DNA from: Argyresthia goedartella
Lineage: Eukaryota > Arthropoda > Insecta > Lepidoptera > Argyresthiidae
Assembly (NCBI GenBank): GCA_949825045.1
Contig: OX463829.1
Location: 30,806,715-30,870,714 of the forward strand
Direction: 5' to 3'
Length of the DNA: 64,000 bases
Within the stretch, counting starts at the first letter, position 1, and each line of letters begins with the position of its first letter. Below are positions 1 to 9,274 of the stretch, piece by piece. The notes under the pieces were generated by a model that searched no databases, had not been told where the DNA came from, and saw nothing but the letters and a program-made list of their open reading frames with translations. The position numbers and the translations under genes were made by a program.

Positions 1-1
1 T

Positions 2-2584
2 ATCCTGGAGCAAGATTTGTACGTCGATGACGTCTGCACAGGGGCAGCCAGTGTAGAGGAAGCTCTGGACCGACGTGACGAGCTCATTCAATTGCTGGAA
101 CGAGGCGGCTATGAACTACGCAAGTGGATGTCCAACTCCCCTGAGTTGATGGCTGGTCTCCCAGATGAGTTTCAACAAGACCCGCACGTTTTTGAGAATC
201 CTGACAACCCTAACATGTTGTCAGTGCTTGGAATTCAGTACCGGCCCGTCCATGATGAGTTTACCTATCGGGTGGTTTTAGAAACACCGAAGGCCTGGAC
301 GAAGCGGTCAGTACTGTCAACGATTGCGAGAACGTTCGACCCGAATGGATGGATTTCTCCAGTCACCTTTGCTCTCAAATGTTTTATGCAAAGGCTATGG
401 GCGGCTCAGTTGACCTGGGACACCCACCTCTCAGGTGATTTGTTGACTGATTGGACGCAAATGTTCACCTCGCTATCGGACATAAATAATGTATCGCTGC
501 CGAGGAAATTGGTCCCTGCTGGGGATTACAGGGCAACCCTTCACGGGTTTTGTGATGCCTCTGAACGAGGGTTTGCGGCAGCGGTTTATTTGCGAACCGT
601 CACCTCCACCGGGGAGGTCGACGTGCGTTTGGTTTTGGCAAAAAGCAAGGTAGCGCCTATTCGGACAAGGATGACGATTCCAAAACTGGAACTGTCCGGG
701 GCTGCTCTTTTGACCAAACTTTTGAATCACACTCTAACAGTGTTGCGTGGGTCAGTGGTTTTGGAGGATACGGTGTACGCGTGGACGGACAGCCAGATTG
801 TTTTGTGCTGGCTGAAGGCTTCGGTCCATAACTTAGAGGTTTTTGTTGCGAACCGTGTCTCCCAGATTGTGTCGTCTGAGGTCCCACTGACCTGGAGACA
901 TGTACCAGGAGAATTGAACCCGTCTGATTGTGCATCCAGGGGATGTCGGGCTCCTGAACTCGTTAGACACCATTTGTGGTGGGGACCACCCTGGCTTGCC
1001 AGGAGAGAATCGGACTGGCCCCACAGCCATGTAGTAGTATCTTCGGATCATGGCCCCAGAGCGGCCGTGCATGTTACCCAGAAGGCTGAGGACCCTGACG
1101 CCGGGTTTCTGCTGGACCGGTATAGCTCACTTGACAAGTTGATAAACGTGTCCACTTGGATTAGGAGATTCGCTCGAAATTGTCGTACTCCTCGCGATCA
1201 GCGAACGTTGAACCCTATTCTGACTCCGGCAGAGCGAAACGAGTCGCTACTGAATTTGGTCCGGTTGGTACAGTCCTCGAAGTTTGGGGCAGAATTGGAG
1301 ATTATACGAAGTGGACGTTCGAAATTGAAGGGAGCCGTCGCGCGTCTCAACCCCTTTGTTGATTCGACCGGGTTACTTCGGGTAGGAGGAAGATTGCGCA
1401 ATGCGAATCTGTCGTATTCGGCTCGTCACCCACTTCTGCTCCCCAAGGGGGGACAGTTAGTTGAATTGCTGGTGACTGATCGTCATATTAAAAACGCGCA
1501 TGCCGGCTGTAACGCGTTGTTGGCCACGCTCCAGCGGGAGTTTTGGATCTTATCTGCCCGCCGTGTCATACGGAACATCGTGTTTCGGTGCATGCCTTGT
1601 TATCGACTTAAGGCTGCCACGATGCAACCTCTCATGGGGGACTTGCCCCCTGATCGTGTGAATGAGGTCAGACCGTTTTCAGGTGTTGGTACGGATTTTG
1701 CCGGACCGTTTATGGTGAAGAGTTCACGATTGCGTACCGCTAAGCAATACAAGGCGTACCTATGTGTGTTTGTTTGTTTATCCACCAAGGCGGTACATCT
1801 CGAGCTCGTTGCTGATCTCTCGACAGAGGCTTTCATTGCTTGTTTGGATAGGTTTGTTTCTCGAAGGGGACTTCCAACTTTGATCCGCTCTGATAACGGC
1901 ACTAACTACGTCGGTGCGGAACGATACTTACGAGAGATAGTCAACTTTTTGAATGTAAATAAAGTGGATATTGGAACGGCCCTCTCCCGTCGGGGTATAC
2001 AGTGGACCTTCAGCCCACCGAGTTGCCCCCACTGGGGTGGGATTTTTGAGGCCGTAGTTAAGTCAGCTAAGACGCACTTGGGGCGTATAGTAGGTCAGAC
2101 CGCGCTGACTTTTGAGGAGCTCGCGACATTGTTTTGTAAGATCGAGGCCGTTCTCAATTCGCGACCGTTGTGTCCGCTCAGCTCGGATCCAAATGACCTG
2201 GAGGCTCTGACCCCAGGCCATTTCTTGATAGGACAGCCACTTAACGCGTTGCCCGAGCACCCCTTCGAGGGAGTGAAATTGTATCGGTTGTCAAGGTATC
2301 AGATGTTGCAGCAGTTTACTCAGAATTTCTGGAAGCGTTGGTCGCTCGAGTATCTGCATATCTTACAACAGCGCCTTAAGTGGACTGACAAAACCAGCCC
2401 CCCTAGTGTTGGTGACCTCGTTCTGGTTAGGGATGCTAACCTACCGCCACTACGTTGGCGCAGGGGGCGCATTGTTAACTTGTTCCCTGGCAAGGACGGG
2501 ACCCCCCGGTCTGCGGAGGTTCTAGTAGGAGGCTCGGTTCTAAAACGAGCGGTAGCAACGTTGTCTCGGCTGCCCGTAGATTAG
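2..2584 (+). CDS. BEL/Pao retrotransposon copy 1, 3' part of Pol (partial)
   Basis: The window opens inside the reverse transcriptase of a BEL/Pao Pol polyprotein: the catalytic YVDD box is at about 20-31, and the frame is open to the left edge, so the 5' part lies outside. Then come the RNase H region (FCDAS near 550), the integrase HHCC zinc region (H..H and C..C around 1480-1600) and the integrase core with its D, D, E residues (GTDFAGPF, RSDNGTNY, HWGGIFEA). The frame is uninterrupted to the TAG at 2582-2584. It is nearly identical to the complete copy at 18588-22478. The role is reverse transcription and chromosomal integration of the element. The domain order RT, RNase H, integrase and the BEL-type sequence make this assignment secure; only its completeness upstream is unknown. 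Confidence 0.93.
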   Translation: MLEQDLYVDDVCTGAASVEEALDRRDELIQLLERGGYELRKWMSNSPELMAGLPDEFQQDPHVFENPDNPNMLSVLGIQYRPVHDEFTYRVVLETPKAWTKRSVLSTIARTFDPNGWISPVTFALKCFMQRLWAAQLTWDTHLSGDLLTDWTQMFTSLSDINNVSLPRKLVPAGDYRATLHGFCDASERGFAAAVYLRTVTSTGEVDVRLVLAKSKVAPIRTRMTIPKLELSGAALLTKLLNHTLTVLRGSVVLEDTVYAWTDSQIVLCWLKASVHNLEVFVANRVSQIVSSEVPLTWRHVPGELNPSDCASRGCRAPELVRHHLWWGPPWLARRESDWPHSHVVVSSDHGPRAAVHVTQKAEDPDAGFLLDRYSSLDKLINVSTWIRRFARNCRTPRDQRTLNPILTPAERNESLLNLVRLVQSSKFGAELEIIRSGRSKLKGAVARLNPFVDSTGLLRVGGRLRNANLSYSARHPLLLPKGGQLVELLVTDRHIKNAHAGCNALLATLQREFWILSARRVIRNIVFRCMPCYRLKAATMQPLMGDLPPDRVNEVRPFSGVGTDFAGPFMVKSSRLRTAKQYKAYLCVFVCLSTKAVHLELVADLSTEAFIACLDRFVSRRGLPTLIRSDNGTNYVGAERYLREIVNFLNVNKVDIGTALSRRGIQWTFSPPSCPHWGGIFEAVVKSAKTHLGRIVGQTALTFEELATLFCKIEAVLNSRPLCPLSSDPNDLEALTPGHFLIGQPLNALPEHPFEGVKLYRLSRYQMLQQFTQNFWKRWSLEYLHILQQRLKWTDKTSPPSVGDLVLVRDANLPPLRWRRGRIVNLFPGKDGTPRSAEVLVGGSVLKRAVATLSRLPVD

Positions 2585-2616
2585 GGGACAGGTGGGTGCC
2601 TGTCCGGGCGGGTGAT

Positions 2617-3165
2617 TGTTCGATTCCAAATCGATATTCGATCGATGGTTTCGGAACGGCCATTTTGAATTTGACGTTGCTGCCAACCTTGCAGTTTTTT
2701 GACAACTGACAGACGAAAGCCCTCGCAATGTAACGCGTATTGGTATAGGGTATTGAAATTAAATCGCAAGCCATCTGGAATGTATTCGGGTTCCCCTCAG
2801 GATTGTCTATATAGCTGAGTGTGTTGTGGTTCCCCGAACCAGATAAAGTTCGCATTTACGTGGCCGATTGGTTTTTCCCACGTAACATAACCTGTGTTGG
2901 AACACTGTGCTCGTCGAAGCTGGCCTGCCAGTCATACCTGGTTGGCTGAAGAACCTGTCTACCAAGAAGAGCCTAGGGTGCACCCGGGCCTTGCAGAGAG
3001 ACAGGAGGTTGACGGGACCGAAGCACAGACCAGGTTAGATCGACTCCATAAGTATTAGCTCGGTGAATCGCCGACGTTCTCACTAACTTCTTGGCATCTG
3101 ATCGCTACGCTACCTCGTAGCTGATGGGCCCCTGCGAGGACATTAGGTGCCGAGAAGCCTGAACA
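2617..3165 (+). repeat. 3' LTR of BEL copy 1
   Basis: This 549-bp segment starts TGTTCGATTCC and ends GCCTGAACA, the TG...CA termini of an LTR, and matches the LTRs at 15690, 22511, 28136 and 32689. Between the pol stop and the LTR is a short hairpin (GGACAGG at 2586-2592 pairing with CCTGTCC at 2599-2605) and a G-rich stretch that may be the polypurine tract; the hairpin is present in all three copies. This LTR shares with copy 3 a small block (tcgaagctgg) missing in copy 2, so at least two LTR subtypes exist. Confidence 0.9.
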
Positions 3166-3402
3166 GACCTTGCTGTTAATAATTTTGTAATTATTTATTC
3201 CTGCTTATTAATCATAACAATGAATTTTTTCATATTTGTATTAGTTAAGCACAACCTATTTTTAAAAGAGATCTAAAAATAAATCTGTGGGAGTTTCTAC
3301 GCCCTTCTTCTCCCACAGTGGTCCAATGTAGGGAAGAGGCAAAAAATAACGTTTGCTAAGTATATGTAAATATCTACAGTAATAAAGTACTTTGACTATT
3401 GA
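3166..3402 (+). mobile_element. 3' tail of a CR1/Jockey-superfamily LINE (5' part off-window)
   Basis: The sequence matches, in reverse complement, the 3' end of the LINE at 58260-61091: the same run from cttgctgttaat through the cccacag hairpin region to the terminal TTGACTA repeats. BEL copy 1 interrupts this LINE: gacct directly after its LTR continues the LINE sequence. Only non-coding 3' UTR and tail are visible here. Confidence 0.8.
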
Positions 3403-4017
3403 CTATTGGCAACCGGTTTATACCTGTATGAAAAACAGTTTTTTTATTTATTTTAATCGGTTGAAATGACATCATTCTGAAAAACTTTCACTTTGAAACA
3501 GATTTGATCGGAGCTATATTATTTAGTTTCTGCGTACAAAATAATTTCCTTTAGCATCATATCAACATCTTATAACAAAGCCAGAAATATGAATATTTAT
3601 AATTAATAAATAGTGACAATAATTAAGATTTTATTCACTAAAAGTTCATAGTATGTATGAACGCCTGCAAGACTTCAGAAGGAAAAAAAAAAACAACTTC
3701 AGCCATTGTTTTTTTTTTGAGTCACCTCCTTCACCTATTTATATATATATATATATATGGTTATTTTAGCCATAAGTTAATATGATATATGGAAAGAAAT
3801 AAAAAAATGTAGAAAAATAACGTGTTTTTCTTTGTAAATCCGCATTATACGCTACTTTTAAAATCCTAAACATCTAGGCGCGTTCGGTCACTCTTCCGCT
3901 TAATGCGCCGCGGGCCGCGAGTGACCGAAAAAAGTAATGGACGCTGCGCGCGGTGAACAAAAGTAAGCATAATTTAAATTTGTATTAGGACAACTAAACG
4001 AAAAATAATATTTTTTA

Positions 4018-4817
4018 TATCAAAATCAAATGTCTTTATTACTTTAGATATTTACACATACTTAGCAAACGTCATTTTTGCCTCTTCTCTACACTGTGTG
4101 AGAAGAAGGGCTAATAAACTCCCACAGATTGATTTTTAGATCTTCATTAAAAATTGGTTGTGTTTAAATAATACAATACTTAAAATATTATTTACTATAA
4201 ATAATGAACAGGAATAAATAATTACAAAATTATAAAAAGCAAGTGCTGTGTTGAGTTGGACATACAAAGTATTGAGTAAGTAAGTAAGTATTAAGTAATC
4301 TTGAATATTGTTTCTTTTAGATAGTTTTTAAATTGCTCAAATAGCAATTTCAAAATCTCCTGAGATATCTTGTTTTAGTAGAGAATGCACTGACCCTTGA
4401 AAGAATTGCTAAACTTTGTGAGTCCAGGCCGGGGCACATCTAGTCTGTGATTATCGCTATCGCTTAGTTTGGGAAACGTTGTATGGTTCTTGCGTACATA
4501 AAGTTACAGTTATGATGTCAATTTCTTTAAAAAACTCTCTTAAGGAGTCTGTGCGTTTAAAATTATACATTTCTCGAATAGCTCTTTTCTTTAAAATAAA
4601 AATAGTTTGAATTTCCGCTGCTTTCCCGCACAACAAGATAATATAGAACATGACACTATGAAAGTTACTAAAATATACTAGCCTAGATGTAGCCGTCTGA
4701 TGTTCTTACATCTACCAGCTATATTATCTATGTGGGTTCCCTACTGCAATTTGTTTTCAATATTATTCCAAGAACCTTTGTATCATTTACTAATCCTAAC
4801 GTGTTGCTGTCTAAATT
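4018..4817 (-). mobile_element. Degenerate LINE fragment in left arm
   Basis: This stretch is homologous to the LINE at 58260-61091 in the same (-) orientation: 3' UTR at 4018-4260, then a decayed C-terminal part of the RT ORF (around 4457-4651, with residues such as QTIFILKKRAIREMYN). It has internal deletions, frameshifts and stops and is not functional. It is mirrored in the right arm at about 23203-24003, so it inserted before the inverted duplication. It belongs to the CR1/Jockey superfamily by similarity to the better-preserved copy. Confidence 0.75.
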
Positions 4818-6200
4818 TCATAGATTTATTGTACTCCCGCAATACGTTGACGAGACAATATATATATAGGGGTCCGAAAATAACCCTGTAAGGTCGAAAC
4901 AAACCCTGAACTCTGGAATAAGATGAAAACCAGTGCAACGGACACATTATGTGCATACTTTAAATGACCAGGGGGACTGAGAAGATTTCAACAGACCCGA
5001 ATTCATAAACAATACGCCATAGGAACAAAACCTGTCATTGTAATGTAACGTACCAAACGGTTATGAAAAGCCAATACATTCGGTTCGTATGCCGCCGTAT
5101 GTTATGATTATGAAATTAAATATGAATATGAATAGGGTCCCACATTGACCAGTGACCACTTGGCGTGCTTCCTTTGTCCTTTGGAACCGGGAAACTTTCC
5201 GTGACCAGCACAACACTGCTCCGCCGCCCGACAAACAATTCTCACAACCTGATAATGATAGATAACACGGCGTGAGGAGACATGCACGAATACGCAGGGG
5301 TGGATCCGTGAAGCCTATCACTCGTTTAAAAGCGTCAGGTGAATACCTAGTACCTCGATGGGTATTACCACAGATACTATAATTACAAAACAAGGTACAA
5401 TTTATGAGGGCTCCCTGACCATCGGAGGGCAAAAGGAATATTTTAAACAGGATAAGTGTTGGGTAATTTAAGCCTCGTCCTTATGGGCCGAGGTACCTGC
5501 CACTGCCGCGCCGCGCCGCCGCGCCGCCGCCCCGTGCCGCCTTCCTCATCCCGACTCCTAATCCCGGCCTACAGGTACAACAACCGGTCCTTTGTAAAAA
5601 GAAGGAAAAAGATAAATATAAAGTAGGCTTAAAAGAGATTATACAGTATCATCTATCGTATAATAAGCCTAAATCTCACGGCGGAAATATCACATATAGA
5701 TACTATATTAATTTTAACACCCGAAAAATAAACGAATAATCGGACAGTCAAACCTGAAAAAACACTTTACTGACAAAACTAATTCGGATATATCCTGTCA
5801 CTTGCGGGTGCAAAACGCATCAGCATCACCAAGATCAGAATAAATGCCAACAACAAATATGAATTGTTTGAATGAGACTGCACCATCTTCCACCCTCCGC
5901 AATAGTTTCCAGTGAGTCAGATTTTACACAAAGTTATTTTTTTTCACCACGCCGCCTACGCACAGCCCTCCTCCTTTATGACCTTGAGCTCTACAACATG
6001 GCACATTTGGACCATCATATAGGTACTGGTATCCCGGCTGACGCCCGAGGTCAGGCGCAGGTCGCCGGCCACGGTACGGTCCCGTGGCAGCTGAGTGGAG
6101 CGCGAGGGAGGAGGGACAGTTTGTAAACATACCCCGCTTCGGCCGGGCGGGCGCGGGGGTGCGGCGGGCGGGCGGGCGCGCGGGCGGCGCGGCGGCGGCG
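4818..6200 (+). other. apoLp-III upstream region, no gene seen
   Basis: About 1.4 kb between the LINE fragment and the promoter. I see no convincing coding sequence. It holds an AT-rich part, a GC-rich (CGCCG)n-like block at about 5505-5545, and a very GC-rich stretch at about 6130-6200 just before the TATA-like box. It has a counterpart at 14400-15689 plus 23046-23200. Open frames here are short and their mirror versions are unconserved. Confidence 0.6.
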
Positions 6201-6202
6201 GC

Positions 6203-6208
6203 ATATAA
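6203..6208 (+). promoter_or_regulatory. TATA-like box of apoLp-III
   Basis: The motif ATATAA stands at the end of a long GC-rich tract, 64 bp before the start codon. Transcription would be expected about 30 bp downstream, near 6233. The same box occurs in the inverted copy (ttatat near 14415). A pyrimidine tract ending in cag at 6244-6253 could alternatively be a splice acceptor of a 5' UTR intron. This is placed by position and motif only. Confidence 0.5.
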
Positions 6209-6271
6209 CTGACTTGCGCTCTCCCGGCCATGTATTCCTTCTCTGGTTTTTCAGACTCTCACAACATCAAC

Positions 6272-8119
6272 ATGGCCGCTAAACTGATCGTCTTCGCCTG
6301 CGTCGTCGTACTCGTGAGTACCTGCCATTTCTGTTACCCACTGCTGTTTATTTGAAACATTGTCCGTGTCCCATTGGGGCGTCAGTGTTTTTTGAATAGA
6401 AAACTTCCAAGTCTCAAGAATGAACACGCGGTCAATATTTAAAATAAAATATCCCTTTTGTTTTTAAGGCACTAGGTATTTTTGTGGACGATTGCTATCC
6501 TCGAGATTTTTTAAAACCCTAGTGAATTGTGTTACTGATAGAGATGACCACATCAAAATATACCTGCTTTCCTTGCTTATTGTATACGACTTATGAAGAC
6601 CCGAATGGCTGAATCAGCAGTGAAGCTGCCAACGAAGCCAACGGTCCCGGGTTCGAGTCCCGGTGAGGGTAAATATTTGTTTGATGAGAACGGAGTCATG
6701 GTTGTTTATCTATCTAAGTATAATATTTATCTATATAAGTATATGTATCGTTGTCTAGTACCCCAGATACAGGGAATCCTAGTTTGGGGCTAGACCATGG
6801 TGTGTAAAGAGTGTCCAAAATATTATTACTATTATTATTAGTACTCTTAAATCATTCTTGCAAAAGTTTACACTCATGAACGTCGATATTTATTTGTTTT
6901 CAACCATTTTAATTAGCTATTACCTTCTGTCTACGTCCATATCCGAATGATTTCTCCCGTACGTCCTAGGATTAAAGTGAAGATATATGTACTTCATACT
7001 AACATACCCTCTCCCTGCTCGACACAGGCCAGCCAGGCTGCGTCATGCAGTCAGCGCGCCGGCGCACGGTGGCGTCTGCGCCATCAGCGCGATGCGCCGG
7101 CGCAGACGCCGCTGCAGGAGCTCGAGAAGCACGGCCAGGAGTTCGTGAAGACCTTCGGCGAGCAGTTCAACGCCATCGCCAACTCCAAGAACACCCAGCA
7201 GGTGCAGAAGTCGCTGAAGGAGGGAACCGACTCCGTGCTGCAGCAGTTGAACCAGCTGTCTAGCGCTCTGCAGACCGCTGTGAGTAACTATATCTACTTA
7301 CATAAAATAAGTTACACCTGCCACTATCTAAACAAAACACCTCGCCCAAAAGCCAAAATATTTTCAAAGTTTCTCTTCCAAGATCCTATCTCTGTAGCAT
7401 AGAACTGCTCAATAATTTCTAAATTTCGAATCTACCCGTAAAAAGTAGATTCTGCTGTAAATTTCAGCTAGGGATAAGCCCAGACTGCAATTACTCTTGC
7501 AAAGATAAATTGTATAGTATTTAGCCATATTATGCATGACATCATCACATCAACAAAGTGATAATTCATTAAAATTTGTTTTGTGACCATACAAAACAAA
7601 TTTTAACCTCGATTAATTACCTAATTTCCTTGATAACATAATGATGTAATGTAAGAACAAACTCGCTGTGTAAATAGATAACCCACAGTAACATGCATCA
7701 TTAACTCTCTCCTGCCTCTCATTCGTCTTATCTGTTTATATAATATCGGGTGTTATCTAAAGTTCAGAGTTGACTGTGTTGCTAACCGCTCTCACCCCCT
7801 TCCCCCGTAGCTCGCTGACACCAACGGAAAGGCAAAGGAGGCGCTGGAGACGATACGCGCCAACATCCAAAAGACCGCAGAGACGCTGCGCAAGGACCAC
7901 CCTGAAGTGGAGCAGCAGGCCAAGCAGCTGAGTGAGCGCCTGCAGACCGCCATTAAGGACGCCGTCACACATACCACCACGCTCGCCAAGGAGGTCGCCA
8001 CTGGCGCCGAGTCCGCCGGCAAGCAGCTGGAGCCCAAGATCAAGGACGCGTACGACGCCTTCGTGAAGCAGGCCGAGGAGGTGCAAAAGAAGCTGCACGA
8101 GGCTGCCACCAAGCAGTGA
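6272..8119 (+). CDS. apoLp-III: Apolipophorin-III (3 exons)
   Basis: This encodes the secreted, exchangeable haemolymph apolipoprotein that binds lipophorin when diacylglycerol is loaded for flight and also takes part in immunity. Exon 1 is 6272-6313 (signal peptide start MAAKLIVFACVVVL, donor GTGAGT), exon 2 is 7028-7279 and exon 3 is 7811-8119, both introns in phase 0 with AG acceptors. The product is about 200 residues: signal peptide, then amphipathic helices rich in Q, K, E and A, ending EVQKKLHEAATKQ, a very characteristic lepidopteran terminus. The family precursor is usually near 186-190 residues; the surplus lies at the mature N-terminus (7043-7087), an odd Arg/Trp-rich patch. Intron 1 carries a SINE; intron 2 (7280-7810) shows nothing else. 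The promoter and exon 1 are duplicated in inverted orientation downstream. Confidence 0.94.
6598..6845 (+). mobile_element. tRNA-derived SINE in intron 1
   Basis: A Pol III B-box-like sequence (GGTTCGAGTCC at about 6651) is followed by a body typical of lepidopteran SINEs: gatgagaacggagtcatgg, repeated tctatctaagtat motifs, tcgttgtctagtacc, agtttggggctag, and a terminal (TTA)n tail near 6825-6840. It inserts no coding sequence. The inner end of the inverted duplication falls inside this SINE: the right arm has its first part with an internal deletion and then stops at 8713. Confidence 0.75.
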
Positions 8120-8183
8120 AGCGCTCATCCTACCCACCGCACTGCGTTAGAGATACAATAGATGTAAACAATTGTGTACATAA

Positions 8184-8189
8184 ATTAAA
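8184..8189 (+). terminator. Poly(A) signal of apoLp-III
   Basis: ATTAAA lies 65 bp after the stop codon, the only polyadenylation-like hexamer close to the gene end. Cleavage would be expected 15-30 bp later. Confidence 0.55.
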
Positions 8190-8712
8190 ACCTTTCTAAA
8201 TCTCCCGTGCTGGTTTTCTTTAACGTTCTCAAATATGGCTTTTTGTATTGGTCGGACTGAAAAAAGGCGTACGTAGAATCCGTTAAGATATATCATCTTC
8301 AAATAATCATGATTTATATAACTTTTATTCACAATTAGTTGATAGACCAATTGTTAGTAATATAGAGTCATACATAATGAAAGTGTACATAAAATTGTGT
8401 CACGAACGAAAGCGAGGACTTGAGTACTTTATTATGCTACCAATTTAGGTATTACATTTCATACATCCTTGGTTACACTCGATTGCTTTAATGAGGGTTT
8501 TCTGACTTTTTACTATCTGACAGCTGTTTAGACCTGAAGCCTACGAGGCGCCGCCTGGTGGCAGAAAAAGTATCGAAAACCCTCGAGGGTTTTCTGACTT
8601 TGTACTATCTGACAGCTGTTTACTTGTAGGTAACCCTGGAGGATCAGTTAAGTAAAAGTGGACACAATCGAAGGGAGAGTTAAGTCCATTATTTCGCATA
8701 GTTTAACTCGTT
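8190..8712. other. Spacer between apoLp-III and right arm
   Basis: Half a kilobase without a gene. It contains a direct repeat of about 41 bp (gagggttttctgactttt... tactatctgacagctgttta at 8492-8532 and again at 8584-8624) separated by a GC-rich piece. Nothing else is recognisable. Confidence 0.6.
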
Positions 8713-9055
8713 CGTTCTCATCAAACAATTGGCTTCGTTGGCAGCTTCACTGCTGATTCGGCCATTCGGGTCTTCATAAGTCGTATACAATAAGCAGGGA
8801 AAGCAGGTATATTTTGATGTGGTCACCTCCATCAGTAAACTATTCACTAGGGTTTTAAAAAATCTCGAGGATAGCAATCGTCCACAAAAATACTTAGTGC
8901 CTTAAAAACAAAAGGGATATTTTATTTTAAATATTGACCGCGTGTTCATTCTTGAGACTTGGAAGTTTTCTATTCAATAAACGCTGACGCCCCAATGGGA
9001 CACGGACAATGTTTCAAATAAACAGCAGTGGGTAACAGAAATGGCAGGTACTCAC

Positions 9056-9097
9056 GAGTACGATGACGCAGGCGAAGACGATCAGTTTAGCGGCCAT
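9056..9097 (-). pseudogene. Inverted duplicate of apoLp-III exon 1
   Basis: On the - strand ATG at 9095-9097 opens a 14-codon exon identical to apoLp-III exon 1 except GTC to ATC (Val to Ile), followed by the same GTGAGT donor and 370 bp of intron 1. No exons 2 and 3 follow in this orientation; the sequence runs antisense into apoLp-III exon 3. A Jockey LINE inserted within the duplicated start-codon region and moved its promoter 5.2 kb away. It is therefore a dead exon, though exon and donor are intact. Confidence 0.88.
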
Positions 9098-9274
9098 GTT
9101 CATCATCAAGTTATCATCTCACGCACCCATTCTGGGGCGTGGGGAGTCAGGGTCAGATCATCGGATCTCTTCCTGAAGAAGCGCCTCTGTCCACTCCTAT
9201 GGACAGGTCATCGGGGGGCCCTCGCGGGCGGTGGAGATCTTCTCACGAGGGGTGTTCTGTTGGATGATCGCCGG

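Larger units (their letters stand above)
3403..6691 (+). repeat. Left arm of large inverted duplication around apoLp-III
   Basis: This 3.29-kb stretch reappears in reverse complement as the right arm, 8713-24627, once the two insertions there are removed. Checkpoints: tattggcaaccggttta at about 3406 pairs with 24616; the AT microsatellite near 3738 pairs with 24265; the GC-rich block near 5500 pairs with 15080; the promoter near 6200 pairs with 14420; exon 1 at 6272 pairs with 9097; ttgatgagaacg near 6681 pairs with 8713. The arms differ by scattered substitutions, microsatellite length and a few indels. The arm contains an old LINE fragment, about 1.4 kb upstream of the gene, the promoter, exon 1 and part of intron 1. 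Confidence 0.9.

Noticed and set aside
5061..5432. 123-codon - strand frame and its mirror at 15184-15531
   Set aside because: It is not conserved as protein between the two arms (indels shift the mirror frame), has no recognisable domain and lies upstream of the promoter.
5956..6231. 91-codon frames across the apoLp-III promoter and the mirror at 14390-14665
   Set aside because: Low-complexity Pro/Arg translation of a GC-rich promoter on the strand opposite the gene; no start context or similarity.
6593..6793. 66-codon frame in intron 1
   Set aside because: It is the translation of a tRNA-derived SINE.
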